Below, one piece after another: positions 8,347 through 18,300 of a DNA stretch of 64,000 nt (position 1 is the first letter of the stretch; each line of letters begins with the position of its first letter). Made by a program: the position numbers and the translations under genes. This DNA comes from Devosia sp. Root413D1 (lineage in GTDB: Bacteria > Pseudomonadota > Alphaproteobacteria > Rhizobiales > Devosiaceae): the NCBI RefSeq assembly GCF_001425235.1, contig NZ_LMEA01000010.1, forward strand, positions 68,275 through 132,274. The letters are read 5' to 3'. The notes beneath the pieces are model-generated. The model saw only the letters and a program-made list of their open reading frames with translations. It was not told where the DNA came from and made no database searches.

Positions 8347-9458
8347 CAGAAACTCTCCCGAAACAGCCGATCGAGATCGGCGAGGATGGTCGCGGGCGCC
8401 TCACCCGCCAGCAGGCCGGCATTGAGCCGCTGCGATGCGGCGTCCTGGAACGCCATGTAGCCATTGTGGCGCGGGCGGACATAGGCGCCCTCGAGGGTTT
8501 TGCGGGTGCCGCGATAGAAGTTGCCGGCGGCGGCGTTCATCGCATCGTCTTCCCAGGCCGTGGCATGGCCGGGCTGGCCGCCGGAGCCGGCATAGAGGGT
8601 GCGCTGCACCTCCGCAGAGGCGACCCAGTAGGCGTAGTCGATGGCGGCTGCCTTGTTCTCGGAGAAGGCGGAGACGGCGATGCCGGTGCCGCCGAGGGCC
8701 GACCCTTTGGCGCCGGGCAGCGGGATATCGGCAAAGGTCAGCTGCTGCGGGCGGAAACCCGGCACGGCGTAGCTGACATAGCCGTAGCCGAGCGGCATCA
8801 GCGCCACCTGCGCATCCGGACGCGCCATCGCCTCGGAGGCGGCGATGGGGTCCATGGAGAAGTCGGCGGGGTCGAGGTGTTGCGCAACTTCGGCCAGCAT
8901 CTCGATGGCGCGGATGCCGGTAGCCGTGTCGACCAGCGGGCCGTTCTCGACTGCGCAGGGATGGCCAAGATTGGCGGTCAGGGTGAAGAAGCTCATCATC
9001 GAGTGCGGCGGCAGCAGCGGGAAGACGACGCGTCCGGCCTTGGCCAGCGCCACGACATCGTCCCAGTGCTGCGGCGCATCGATAAGGTCGGCGCGATAGG
9101 CCATGACCTGCGTTGCGGCATCGATCGGGAACGCCCATTGGTGCCCGGCATACTCGTAGCTCGGGTAGGACGCGCCGACCGAGCCTTCGGCCAGCGCCTG
9201 CCGCTCGGCCTCGCGGCCGGGCACATCGAGCGGGGCGAGGCAACCTTCCTCGACGACCTGGCCGACATGCGGGTGATCGATGACGATCATATCGTACTGG
9301 CGCGCCAGTTCCTCGACCGGGAACGACTCGAAATCCTGGAGGCTCCGCTTGTCCCATTCGATGGTGACGCCGGTTTTCTCGGCCCAGGCTCTGGCGGTCG
9401 CCACCATCGGATCATAGCCACGCGGATGGCTCCAGGTCATGCCCCTGAGGATAGTCAC
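8346..9458 (-). CDS. Extracellular solute-binding-like protein lacking a signal peptide
   Basis: 370 aa from GTG at 9458, which overlaps the CoA-transferase stop by four bases (GTGA). The fold-level pattern is that of family 1 binding proteins: [34 protein letters not shown] hinge, and a C-terminal [26 protein letters not shown]. The N-terminus ([17 protein letters not shown]) begins directly with the first beta strand; there is no hydrophobic leader or lipobox. Unless the start lies elsewhere, the protein stays in the cytoplasm. It sits between CoA-transferase and MaoC genes with no permease nearby, so it may sense or buffer a small acid or metabolite instead of importing it. Confidence 0.75.
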   Translation of the reverse strand: MTILRGMTWSHPRGYDPMVATARAWAEKTGVTIEWDKRSLQDFESFPVEELARQYDMIVIDHPHVGQVVEEGCLAPLDVPGREAERQALAEGSVGASYPSYEYAGHQWAFPIDAATQVMAYRADLIDAPQHWDDVVALAKAGRVVFPLLPPHSMMSFFTLTANLGHPCAVENGPLVDTATGIRAIEMLAEVAQHLDPADFSMDPIAASEAMARPDAQVALMPLGYGYVSYAVPGFRPQQLTFADIPLPGAKGSALGGTGIAVSAFSENKAAAIDYAYWVASAEVQRTLYAGSGGQPGHATAWEDDAMNAAAGNFYRGTRKTLEGAYVRPRHNGYMAFQDAASQRLNAGLLAGEAPATILADLDRLFRESF

Positions 9459-10606
9459 AGGCCGAACTCCTTGCGGATTTTGTCGCTTTGCTCGCCGATC
9501 AGCGGTGCGGCGCGATGCGTCTGGGTGCGCTGGCCGTCGATGCGGAGCGGCGAGCGGGTCGTGAGAATGGAGACGCCGTCGTCGCGCGTGACGGTCTGCA
9601 GCATGTCGAGCGCCTTGAACCCTTCGCTCTCCATGAGCTCGGGCCATTCGAGCACCTTGGCGCACCAGATATCGGCGGGCTCCAGCACGGCGAGCCATTC
9701 GGTGGTGGTGTGGGTCGCCAGCCGTTCGGCGATGATGCGTTTGATCTCGTCGCGGGCGCTGAACCAGCTTTTGGGATCGGCCGCGAAGGCGTCGAGCGCC
9801 GGCAGTTCGAGCAGGTCGCGGATCTTGCCGAGCGGCGTCATGGCGAGGGCGAGCCAGCCATCGGCGGTCGGGTAGACGCCGTAAGGCGCGGAGAGATAGG
9901 CGTGGGCCGAGCGGAAGCCGGAGCGCTTCGGGGTGCGACGGCCATCGTTGAGGTGAGTGGTCAGCACCTCGAACTGGAAATCGACCAGCGCTTCGAGGAG
10001 GCTGGTTTCGACGTGTGCGCCTTGTCCGGTGCGCCCTTTCTTCACCAGCGAGGCGAGGATGCCCTGCGCCACCGCGGCGCCGGCCAGCATGTCGGCGATG
10101 GCGAGGCCGAACGGCACCGGACCCTGATCGTGATCGCCATTGAGCCACATGACGCCGGAACGGGCCTGCGCCAAGAGGTCCTGGCCGGGACGCTGCACCC
10201 ACGGTCCCTCGTCGCCATAACCTGTTATGGAGGCATAGACGATGCCGGGGTTGAGCGCCTTGACGCTGTCATAATCGAGGCCGAGGCGCTCGATGACTCC
10301 GGGCCGGAAGTTCTGCAGCATCACGTCTGCCTGGCCGAGCAGCTTTCTGAGCGCCGCGATGTCATCGGGGTTTTTGAGGTCGAGCGCCAGGCTCTCCTTG
10401 GACCGGTTGATGGCGTGGAAGATCGTGCTATCGCCGCCGATCTCGGTGTCACTGAGATAGAGCCGGCGGCTGAGGTCGCCGCCATCGGGGCGTTCGATCT
10501 TGATGACGCGGGCGCCCAGATCCTGCAGGCGCAGCGAAGCATAGGGGCCGGAGAGGAACTGGCAGAGATCGACGACGAGCACGCCGTCGAGAGGGAGGCT
10601 GGTCAT
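9455..10606 (-). CDS. CaiB/BaiF-type (class III) CoA transferase
   Basis: 383 aa, close to the family norm (~400). N-terminal [40 protein letters not shown] is the classic class III signature; the likely catalytic Asp is in [12 protein letters not shown]. Such enzymes move CoA between carboxylic acids through an enzyme-aspartyl intermediate and work as interlocked dimers. The ATG overlaps the upstream MaoC-like stop (ATGA) and the stop overlaps the next GTG (GTGA), so it is tightly coupled to a MaoC pair. Likely role: CoA activation of the acid processed by this operon. Confidence 0.9.
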   Translation of the reverse strand: MTSLPLDGVLVVDLCQFLSGPYASLRLQDLGARVIKIERPDGGDLSRRLYLSDTEIGGDSTIFHAINRSKESLALDLKNPDDIAALRKLLGQADVMLQNFRPGVIERLGLDYDSVKALNPGIVYASITGYGDEGPWVQRPGQDLLAQARSGVMWLNGDHDQGPVPFGLAIADMLAGAAVAQGILASLVKKGRTGQGAHVETSLLEALVDFQFEVLTTHLNDGRRTPKRSGFRSAHAYLSAPYGVYPTADGWLALAMTPLGKIRDLLELPALDAFAADPKSWFSARDEIKRIIAERLATHTTTEWLAVLEPADIWCAKVLEWPELMESEGFKALDMLQTVTRDDGVSILTTRSPLRIDGQRTQTHRAAPLIGEQSDKIRKEFGL

Positions 10607-11178
10607 TTCTCAGCGGTCTTTTCTGTTTGGCCGCTGTCGCGAGCCTGCCCTTCGAAGTCGGCTGCGTTGCGGTATTTCACGGTCTGCAGATGCTCGCAGT
10701 AGAGCACCAGTTCGCCTTCGCCCTTGAACACTTCATAGCTGGCGCGGATCAGGCCGAGCTCCTTATATTTCGGGCGTTTTTCCAGGTTGGTGCGGATCGT
10801 GTAGATGGTGTCGCCGATGAAGGTCGGCTTGATGAACCTCAGCTTGTCATAGCCATAGCTGAAGGCATTGATGCAGTTGGTGGCGACGAGCCCCAGCCCG
10901 GCCGAAAAGACGAAGGCGCCGGCGACGAGGCGGCGGCCGAACTGGCCCTCAGTGGTGGCGAAGATCTCGTCGGCCACATAGGGGTGCATGTCGGTGACCA
11001 GCGCGTTGAACTGCATGCTCTCGCCCTCCGAGATGGTGCGGCGGAGCGAGCGGATTTTGTGGCCGACCTCAAAGTCCTCGTAGAACCAGTTCTCGGCGTT
11101 CCACACCGGTAGCCGGGCGTGCTCGGCGGGCATGGTGGTCGGGTTGGTCGAGTGAACACCGACGGTCGGCGTGCTCAT
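10603..11178 (-). CDS. MaoC-like protein, probably non-catalytic partner
   Basis: 191 aa from ATG 11178 ([10 protein letters not shown]), which overlaps the dehydrogenase stop (ATGA); the longer open frame runs back into that gene and is not used. It aligns well with the 147-aa MaoC protein ([15 protein letters not shown] against [15 protein letters not shown], then [20 protein letters not shown]). In the hydratase motif, however, Asp is kept (TDMHPYVAD) while the catalytic His is replaced by Val and AHG becomes VAG. A structural or substrate-binding subunit paired with the catalytic MaoC is the simplest reading. A divergent thioesterase is an alternative. Confidence 0.75.
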   Translation of the reverse strand: MSTPTVGVHSTNPTTMPAEHARLPVWNAENWFYEDFEVGHKIRSLRRTISEGESMQFNALVTDMHPYVADEIFATTEGQFGRRLVAGAFVFSAGLGLVATNCINAFSYGYDKLRFIKPTFIGDTIYTIRTNLEKRPKYKELGLIRASYEVFKGEGELVLYCEHLQTVKYRNAADFEGQARDSGQTEKTAEK

Positions 11179-12239
11179 GGCGCGGATCTCACTGGGGTGG
11201 CGGGCTTCGCGGCGGACTCGAAGGCGGCTTCGGCCAGCGCCATGGTGTGCCAGGCGTCTTCGACACCGGTGACGAGACGGTCGTCCTCGCCGGCGGCGTA
11301 GCGCTGCAGATTGCTCATCGTGCCGATGAAGGCGTGCGGGAACCATTTTCCGGCGAGTGGCACCTGGGTCCAGTCATCATCCCGCTGGGTGATCCAGAGT
11401 TCGTCCGGTTCGCCCTCGGGGTAATTGAGCAACAGGCCGAGCTTCACCATAGCGGCGCCTTCAGTGCCGTCGATACGGAAGCTCGCATCCTGGAAGCGGC
11501 GGCCCCAATCATGGTTGTGATTGATCGAGAAGGTGACGCGCTGGTCGGGCGCGAAATCGAACAGCGCCGAAGTGCGAGTCTGGGCCAGTGTCGTCGACGG
11601 GTGGCCGAGCGTCCGGGCATGGACGCCGGTGGGGTTACCGAGCAGGGCGCGGAGCGTGTCGAGGTAGTGGATCGAGTGCACCGCGATCTCGACCCGGGGC
11701 ATACCGTTGAGAAACGGGAACAGCTGCCAGGGGGTGACGAGGTTGAGGTGCACCTCGACATCGATCAGCCGGCCGAGCCAGCCACGCTGCAGCGCGTCGG
11801 CGACGGCCAGCAGCATCGGCGAAAAGCGGAGCTGGAAGTTGACCGCGGCCTTCAGCGACTTGGCCCGGCAGAGGTTCAGGATGGCGGTAGCTTCGGCGAG
11901 GTTGCGGCCCATCGGCTTCTGCAACAGCACGGCGGCGCCATCGGGCAGTTTTGGCAGCACGTCGAGATGGGCAGCGGGGGGCAGGGCGAGGTCATAGACC
12001 GCATCGGGCGTGGCGATCGCCTCATCGAGCGAGGCGAAGGCGCGGGTGCCCCATGCCTCGGCGACAGATCTGGCGCGGTCGGCATCGAGGTCGAACACCC
12101 CGGCGACCGGCAGGTTGGCGAGCCGGTAGGCCGGCAGGTGCGCGTCGGTGACGATGCCGCCGGCGCCGATGATAACGATCGGTCTGGGGTTGCCCGGCGG
12201 GGGCCAGTTTTGCCTGAGGGCTCCGACGTCGATGCTCAC
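11175..12239 (-). CDS. Gfo/Idh/MocA family NAD(P)-dependent oxidoreductase
   Basis: 354 aa. Rossmann motif [18 protein letters not shown] at ~21-38. The K-P motif is present as [10 protein letters not shown] (family usually EKP). The C-terminal half contains [17 protein letters not shown], where the H-x-x-H-x-x-D arrangement provides the usual catalytic His/Asp. Enzymes of this family oxidise or reduce sugars, inositols and related alcohols. It heads the - strand operon after a 72-bp gap that contains two palindromes (12264-12284 and 12304-12315), suggesting an internal promoter. With the upstream lactonase it could give a sugar to lactone to acid sequence. Confidence 0.85.
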   Translation of the reverse strand: MSIDVGALRQNWPPPGNPRPIVIIGAGGIVTDAHLPAYRLANLPVAGVFDLDADRARSVAEAWGTRAFASLDEAIATPDAVYDLALPPAAHLDVLPKLPDGAAVLLQKPMGRNLAEATAILNLCRAKSLKAAVNFQLRFSPMLLAVADALQRGWLGRLIDVEVHLNLVTPWQLFPFLNGMPRVEIAVHSIHYLDTLRALLGNPTGVHARTLGHPSTTLAQTRTSALFDFAPDQRVTFSINHNHDWGRRFQDASFRIDGTEGAAMVKLGLLLNYPEGEPDELWITQRDDDWTQVPLAGKWFPHAFIGTMSNLQRYAAGEDDRLVTGVEDAWHTMALAEAAFESAAKPATPVRSAP

Positions 12240-12263
12240 CTGCTCCTCGCTCGGACCATTCTT

Positions 12264-12284
12264 ATGTGAATGGGTATTTCACAT
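12264..12284. promoter_or_regulatory. Inverted repeat ATGTGAA-N7-TTCACAT upstream of the dehydrogenase gene
   Basis: Perfect 7-bp arms ATGTGAA (12264-12270) and TTCACAT (12278-12284) with a 7-nt centre, 25 bp upstream of the Gfo/Idh start. The spacing is wrong for a CRP site (TGTGA-N6-TCACA). It is a candidate operator or small hairpin. Confidence 0.4.
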
Positions 12285-12303
12285 GTGGGCTGTCGGGGCA
12301 ACG

Positions 12304-12315
12304 CTGATATATCAG
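12304..12315. promoter_or_regulatory. 12-bp palindrome CTGATATATCAG, candidate operator (copy 2)
   Basis: Identical to the palindrome at 1479-1490. It overlaps the stop codon of the amidohydrolase gene and lies 65 bp upstream of the Gfo/Idh start. Sharing this site would place both facing operons under one regulator (inference). Confidence 0.45.
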
Positions 12316-13136
12316 ATGCGGTAGATTCTCTCGGCGTTGCGGTGGAAGAGTTTTGCCTGCTCGTCCGGGCTGGCGCCGGCGACGATTTCCTTGGTCGCAG
12401 CCACCCAGCGGCTCAGGTCGGCAGTGAGGGTGAGCACCGGATAGTCGGAGCCCCAGACGACACGATCCCAGCCGAAACTTTCGATGATGTGCTCGACGAA
12501 GGGGCGGAGCGTGGCGGTGGCCCAGTCCGGCCCGGCATAGGCGACGATACCGGAAATCTTGGCCACGACATTGGGCAGCGCCGCCAGCGCCTTGATCTCG
12601 CGCCGCCACGGGTCGAGCGCTTGGGCGGCGACATCGGGAACGCCGCAGTGATCGAGCACGAACTGCACCCCGGGGCAGCTCTCGACCAGCGCACGGCCGA
12701 CCGGCAGCTGTTTGGACAGGACGCAGAGGTCAAAGGGCAGGTGCTTGTCGGCAAGGCGCCGGAGGTTGGCGCGGAACAGCTGGCCTTGGCTCAGCTCATC
12801 GGGCGAGGTGTGGAGGACACGGCGAAAACCTTTGACGCCTTTGAGCGCGGCAAGGCGGTCGAGGTAGGCGGGGAAGTCCGAGCTCTCGGGACGGCACGCG
12901 GCGATGGCGCCGACGACCAGCGGATTTACCTCGAGGGCGTAGCGGGTTTCGGCCTCCATATCGGCTTCGGCCACATCCACTTCCATGTGTAACGCCGCCT
13001 CGATGCCGAGCTTTTGTGCTTCAGCCGCAAAGGCTTCGGCCGGCCAGGCGCGGTTCAGCGCGCCGGCGCCGTCAAGCCAGGGGTAGGTGAAGCGATCCAT
13101 GTGCACCAGGTGCAGGTGGGTATCGACGATGCGCAT
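12312..13136 (-). CDS. Amidohydrolase-2 family protein, probable sugar lactonase
   Basis: 274 aa. Metal-site motifs of the amidohydrolase barrel are visible: DTHLHL at 5-10 (HxH), FVLDHCGVPD with the mid-barrel His, and VWGSDYPVL near the C-terminus with the final Asp. Length and motif spacing match L-fucono-/L-rhamnono-1,4-lactonases and related Amidohydro_2 enzymes. Together with the Gfo/Idh dehydrogenase downstream and the enolase-superfamily gene at 328 it fits a non-phosphorylative sugar route. It is first in its operon; the only upstream gene is divergent tamA. Confidence 0.8.
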   Translation of the reverse strand: MRIVDTHLHLVHMDRFTYPWLDGAGALNRAWPAEAFAAEAQKLGIEAALHMEVDVAEADMEAETRYALEVNPLVVGAIAACRPESSDFPAYLDRLAALKGVKGFRRVLHTSPDELSQGQLFRANLRRLADKHLPFDLCVLSKQLPVGRALVESCPGVQFVLDHCGVPDVAAQALDPWRREIKALAALPNVVAKISGIVAYAGPDWATATLRPFVEHIIESFGWDRVVWGSDYPVLTLTADLSRWVAATKEIVAGASPDEQAKLFHRNAERIYRI

Positions 13137-13480
13137 GCTTGACCTCCCATTTACTCTTCTCCGACGATAATGAGATGCCGCAGAAGCGGCTATTACGCGT
13201 TCGTCGACAGCCAGTTAGGCGCGTGTCGTGATCGTGGATGCCGCATTATCGCCTCATAGTCGCCGCCGTTTGGCGGTTGCTTGGCGTGCGACATTTTGAT
13301 GGAAGCAACCATCGGATGGGAAGTGTCCCATCGGGATGGGAAGTGTCCCATCGGGCAACGGCGGGTCGGCCGGAGCTCACCACAGCAGCCGCCCGGGCCA
13401 CGGGCGGGGGTGAGTTTCCGGGCAGCCGAGGGCAGGGGTAGTCGGGACTGTTACAGCGGCGGGTAAGAATCGGTCTGGCC
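13137..13480. other. Gene-free divergent intergenic region
   Basis: 344 bp between the divergent amidohydrolase and tamA genes, so promoters for both should lie here. The only clear structure is the tandem 20-bp palindromic repeat at 13315-13354. No small ORF with a convincing ribosome-binding site was seen. Confidence 0.6.
13315..13354. repeat. Two perfect tandem copies of a 20-bp palindromic unit
   Basis: Unit GATGGGAAGTGTCCCATCGG at 13315-13334 and again, without mismatch, at 13335-13354. Each unit contains an inverted repeat GATGGG-N6-CCCATC. The 20-bp period puts both dyads on nearly the same DNA face, as expected for cooperative binding of a dimeric regulator. It lies 126 bp upstream of the tamA start; a replication-slippage duplication is the alternative. 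Confidence 0.55.
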
Positions 13481-15352
13481 ATGCTGGCCCTGGCGCCATT
13501 GCTGGTGCCGGGAGCGTCGGCCTTTGAGTTCTTCGGCATCAAGCTGTTCGAGGATCAGAGCGAGATCGACGCCGATGCGGTGATCGGCGATCCGCAGACC
13601 TATACGGCAACACTCGAAACCACGGCGACCGGCGACGTGGCGAACGCCATCCGCGGTGCCTCGGCGCTGATCGCCGACCAGGCGACGCCAGCTTCCGGTG
13701 CAGCAGGGCTGTTGGCGAGGGCACGTAGCGATTATCGGCGCATTCTCGCGGCGCTCTACAACCAGGGCTATTACGGCGGGGCGATCAGCATCCTGGTCGG
13801 TGGCAGGGAAGCAGCAAACCTGCCAGTCGATACCGACCTGCCCGATCCGGTGGCGGTGGTGCTGAAGGTCGATGCCGGCCCGCTGTTCCGCTTCGGCAAG
13901 GTCAAGATCAGCAACCGCGCACCCATCGCCAGCGAGGCCGGCGACGAGGTCGAGCAGCCCGAGATCGCAGGCTTCGGCGCGGGTCTCGTGGCCCGGGCCA
14001 CGGTGGTCGGGCGGGCCGAGCAACTGGCGGTCGATGCGTGGCGGCAGCAGGGCTATGCCGAGGCGGCGGTGGTCGACCGGCAGGTGGTCGCCGACCATCA
14101 GAGCGACACCGTCGATGTCACCATCACCGTGGCGCCGGGGCGGCACGCGACGGTCGGGCCTGTGGGGGTCACCGGGACGACTCGCATGGATCCGGAATTC
14201 GTCGCGCAGCAGACCGGGCTGATCGCCGGTGCGGATTATGACCCCGACGATATCGCGCGGGCCGAAAAGCGGCTGGCGCGGCTCGACGTGTTCCGCGCCA
14301 TGCGGATCGAGGCGGCAGGCGCCATCGGCAATGACGGAGTGCTGCCGTTCAACGTCATCGTCGAAGAGCAGGCGGAGCGGCGCTTCGGCGTCGGCGCCAC
14401 CTACTCGACCATTGACGGGCTGGGCATCGAGGGCTTCCACCTGTGGCGCAACCTGTTCGGGCGGGCCGAGCGGCTCAGGCTCGACGCCAAGGTCGCGGGC
14501 ATCAACTGGCCGATTGCCACCGAGGAGTTCGACTACGCTTTTGGCGGCACTTTCACCAAGCCGGGCTTCCTCAACCCGGACAACGATCTCGTCGCTGCAG
14601 TGTCGGCCGAGCGCAGCGTTTTGCCGGCCTATACCGAGACTTCGGCTTCGGCGCGGGTGGGGCTGACGCAGTATCTGTTCGACCAACTGACGCTGGACGG
14701 CTCGGCCTTCTACGAGCGCTCGTTGTTCGAAGACGATTTCGGCACCCGCAACTTCTCGCTCGCGGGGCTCACCGGTGGGCTGATCTGGGATGCGCGCGAC
14801 AACCCCCAGGATGCAACCGAGGGCTTCTACGTCAATGTGACGGCGGAGCCGTTCTACGAGTTCTACTACGGCAACCCGGCGTTCCGGACGACCGCCGAAG
14901 TGCGCGGTTACCTCAGCGTCATGGGCGATAAGCAACTGGTGCTGGCCGGTCGCGCCAAGGTCGGCGCGCTGGTCGGGCCGGCGATTGATGAAATCCCGCC
15001 CGATCGGCTGTTCTTTGCCGGCGGTGGCGGGTCGGTGCGCGGCTATGGTTTCAAGAGCATCGGCGTCGATGGACCTGGCGATACGGTCACCGGCGGCAAG
15101 TACCTGATCGAGGGCTCGCTCGAGGCGCGCTACAAGGTCACCAACGATATCGGCATCGTCGCCTTCGTCGATGGCGGCTATGTCGCGGCGGAGGAGTTCC
15201 CGGGCCTCGACCAGTTGCGCCTCGGTGTCGGCGCCGGCGTTCGCTACTATACCGGGCTCGGGCCGCTGCGGCTCGATGTGGCGGTGCCGCTCAACAAGCG
15301 GCCCGGCGATCCGGATTATGCGCTCTATGTCGGCATAGGACAGGCGTTTTGA
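13481..15352 (+). CDS. tamA: Outer-membrane translocation and assembly module protein TamA (BamA/Omp85 family)
   Basis: 623 aa. After a leader ending ...VPGASA comes a POTRA region (to about residue 280; e.g. VVLKVDAGPLFRFGKVKI and VTITVAPGRHATVGPVGV). It is followed by a 16-strand-type barrel with the conserved L6 motif GGGGSVRGYGFKSIG near residue 510 and a C-terminal strand ending VGIGQAF. TamA works with TamB in moving lipids or proteins to the outer membrane; tamB follows with a TTGA overlap. The leader from ATG 13481 is short and has no positive charge. In-frame codons upstream (back to a stop at 13439) encode LQRRVRIGLA, a better n-region, but without a standard start. Confidence 0.88.
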   Translation: MLALAPLLVPGASAFEFFGIKLFEDQSEIDADAVIGDPQTYTATLETTATGDVANAIRGASALIADQATPASGAAGLLARARSDYRRILAALYNQGYYGGAISILVGGREAANLPVDTDLPDPVAVVLKVDAGPLFRFGKVKISNRAPIASEAGDEVEQPEIAGFGAGLVARATVVGRAEQLAVDAWRQQGYAEAAVVDRQVVADHQSDTVDVTITVAPGRHATVGPVGVTGTTRMDPEFVAQQTGLIAGADYDPDDIARAEKRLARLDVFRAMRIEAAGAIGNDGVLPFNVIVEEQAERRFGVGATYSTIDGLGIEGFHLWRNLFGRAERLRLDAKVAGINWPIATEEFDYAFGGTFTKPGFLNPDNDLVAAVSAERSVLPAYTETSASARVGLTQYLFDQLTLDGSAFYERSLFEDDFGTRNFSLAGLTGGLIWDARDNPQDATEGFYVNVTAEPFYEFYYGNPAFRTTAEVRGYLSVMGDKQLVLAGRAKVGALVGPAIDEIPPDRLFFAGGGGSVRGYGFKSIGVDGPGDTVTGGKYLIEGSLEARYKVTNDIGIVAFVDGGYVAAEEFPGLDQLRLGVGAGVRYYTGLGPLRLDVAVPLNKRPGDPDYALYVGIGQAF

Positions 15353-18300
15353 AACGGGTTCTCGCCACCGGCATGATGCTCGGCTTCGGCCTTCTGGCCG
15401 CGATGCCGCTGGTCGCGCAGGACCAGGGCCAGATGAGCGCCGAGCAGCAGAAGGACTGGTTCGTCGGCTTCGTCGAAGGGCAGTTGTCGACGCCGGAGCG
15501 GCAGATTCGCATCTCCAATATCGATGGCGCACTGTCGTCGACCGCCTCGATCCGCGAGGTCACTATCTCCGACAAGGAGGGGGTGTGGCTGCGGGTCAAC
15601 AATGCGGCGATCGACTGGGACCAGGGGGCGCTGTTCACCGGCCGCCTGCTTGTCAGGTCGCTGACCGCCGACAGCATCGAGTACCTGCGCAACGCCATCC
15701 CGAGCGGCGACCCGAACCTGCCGGCGCCGGAAGCGGCACCGCTGGCGATCCCGGATTTCCCGGTGGCGATCCAGCTCGACAAGCTGAGCATCCCCAAGGT
15801 GACGTTCGGAGAGAACGTCTTCGGGCTCGGCTCGGAGATTTCGGTCGACGGCAACTTCCGGCTGGAAGGCGGCTCGCTCGATACCGCGCTCAATATCGTG
15901 CGGCTCGACGGGCCGGGCGGCAAGCTCGATGTCGCCGTCGCCTACAAGCGGGCCGATAACAGCATCGATGTCGGGGTGACGCTGACCGAACCGCCCAACG
16001 GTATTCTCGCCAACCTCCTCAATATCGAGGGCAAGCCCGAGATGGCGCTGGCGGTCAACGGCTCCGGGCCGGTCGCTGACCTCCGGACGACCATGACGCT
16101 CGATGCCGGCGGCAAGCGGGCGCTCGAGGGACTGGCGACGATCGTCCAGAAGCCCGAAGGCATGGAGGTGGATGCCGATCTCGGCGGACCGATCGGCATG
16201 CTGGTGGCGCCGGCCTATCAGCCGTTCTTCGGGGCAGAGACCTCGCTCAAGGCTTCGGCGCTGCTGCGCTCGGCTGGCGGGGTCGAGATTTCGGGGCTGA
16301 AGCTCAGCGGCGGGCAACTGGGGCTCGAAGCCTCGGGAACCACCACGGCGGATGGCTTCCTCAGCCGGCTGAACCTCGCCGCGACCATCGCCGATCCCGC
16401 CGGCAACCGCGTCATCCTGCCGGCGCCGGGCGCAGCGACCAGCATCGACAGCGCCACGCTCAACGTGGATTTCGGCGGCGCGGGCAGCGACGACTGGTCG
16501 GCCGACCTCGTCGCCAACGGCTTCGCCAATGGCGGACTCAGAGCGAGCGAGATAACGCTGCGCGGCAACGGCATTGCCAGCAATCTCGAAGATCCGGCCG
16601 GTCGCCGGCTGACCTTCAATGCCGACGGCATGGTCTCGGGGATTGTCTCCGCCGATGCCGATGTGCAGGCGGCTCTGGGCGACAGTGCCGGGCTCGGGCT
16701 CGCCGGGTTGTGGAATGCCGGCGAGCCGCTGCAACTGGCGCAGTTCCGGCTGGTCGGCAAGGCGCTGAGCCTCGGCGCCGCCGGCACCATCGACGACAAT
16801 GTGTTCGACGGCCAGGTGGCGATCGAGACCAGTTCGATCGCGCCGTTTTCGGGCGTCGCCGGGCGCGACCTCGATGGCGCAATGCACTTGACCGCTACCG
16901 GCACGGTGAGCCCGCCGATCGGCGGCTTCAACCTGCGGCTCGACGGCACCGCGGATAATCTCGCGCTCTCCGAGCCGGCGCTCGACCAGGTGCTTGAAGG
17001 CACGGTGAAGCTCAGCGGCCGCGTGGCGCGCACCGCAGAGGGGCTCGAGGCGGAAGCGTTCCGCATCGCCAACGACAATGTGCAGATCGCCGCCGACGGC
17101 ACGTTTGCTACCGGCGCGGCGGATTTCAGCTTCAGTGCGGCGCTTGCCGACCTGGCGCTGGTTTCCGACCAGGCGAAGGGCGCGCTGACGCTCACCGGCA
17201 CGGCACGGGGCAAGGGCGCCATCGCGCTCGATATCGCGGCGAAAGTGCCAAGTGGCGCGCTGGCCGGCAAGTCGCTGTCGGACGCGGCGTTCGGTTTCAC
17301 CGGGCAGCTCGCCGAGGACGGTACGCTGACCGGACAACTGAAGGGCGATGCGTTCCTCGAGCGGTTCCGCGTCGCGCTGGGTGGCGATGTCGCGGTGGAC
17401 GCCAAGACCAAGCGGCTGACCGGGTTGCGCTTCGAGGCCGGCCCGACGCTGATCAGCGGCGACGTGGTGCAGGACGCCGATGGGCTGCTGACCGGCGCAC
17501 TGAAGCTCGCCTCGCCAAACGTCACCACGGCCGCGGCTCTGCTGCTGGTCGATGCCACCGGCAGTGCCGATGCCTCGATCATCCTGACGCCCGCCGCCGG
17601 CAAGCAGAATGCGGAGATCGTCGGCTCGATCGCCAAGCTCGCGACCTCGGACATCGAGATCGGCGCCGCCGAAATCCGCGCTTCGGTGTCGGATCTGTTC
17701 GGCGTGCCGGCCATTGATGGCACGGTGAACGGCCGCGCCATCGCCGCCGGCGGCATCAGCATCGACACGCTGCAGGCGCAGGCCTCGCGCAGCGGTGACG
17801 CTACGGCGTTCGATCTCACGGCGGCGCTGGCCAACCGCACCAATGTCGCGCTGGCCGGCAGCCTCGCGCCGCTCGAGGCGGGCTATCGGCTGGCGCTCGA
17901 CCGGGCCGAGCTGACCCAGGGACAGTTGCGAGCCCGCCTGGCGCAACCGACGGCGCTGGCCATTGCCGGTGACACTGTCCGCCTCGATGCGGTGCAGCTC
18001 GATGTCGGCGGTGGGCGCATCTCGGCCACCGGCAGCGCCGGCGCCAAGCTCGATATCGCGCTCGAGGTGCAGGCCCTGCCGCTGTCGATCGCCAATGCCA
18101 TCGCGCCCGACCTCGGCCTTGCCGGTACGCTGAACGGCAGCGGCCGGATCACCGGCTCGGCCTCCGATCCGGCTGCCAGTTTCAGCATTTCCGGCTCGGG
18201 CGTCTCCGCTGCGGCGATCAGCGAGTTCGGCATTACGCCGATGCAGTTTTCGGGACGCGGCAGTTTCGCCAAGCAGACGCTGGTTCTGGAGAGCGCCTCC

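Noticed and set aside
8346-10202. 618-codon reading of the binding-protein-like gene
   Set aside because: The extra ~250 N-terminal codons lie inside the CoA-transferase gene in another frame and are Arg-rich without homology; GTG 9458 overlapping the CoA-transferase stop is the natural start. Not evidence of a fusion.
8466-10702. Pair of long + strand open frames opposite the CaiB operon
   Set aside because: Shadows of the - strand genes; no start signals or motifs.
12264-12284. CRP-type site
   Set aside because: TGTGA and TCACA are 9 nt apart, not 6, so it does not fit a CRP operator.
13451-15532. 693-codon open frame antisense to tamA
   Set aside because: Same reason: composition typical of a shadow and tamA has POTRA/barrel motifs.
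15325-17946. 873-codon open frame antisense to tamB
   Set aside because: Low-complexity shadow translation with no recognisable motif; tamB on the other strand is fully supported.
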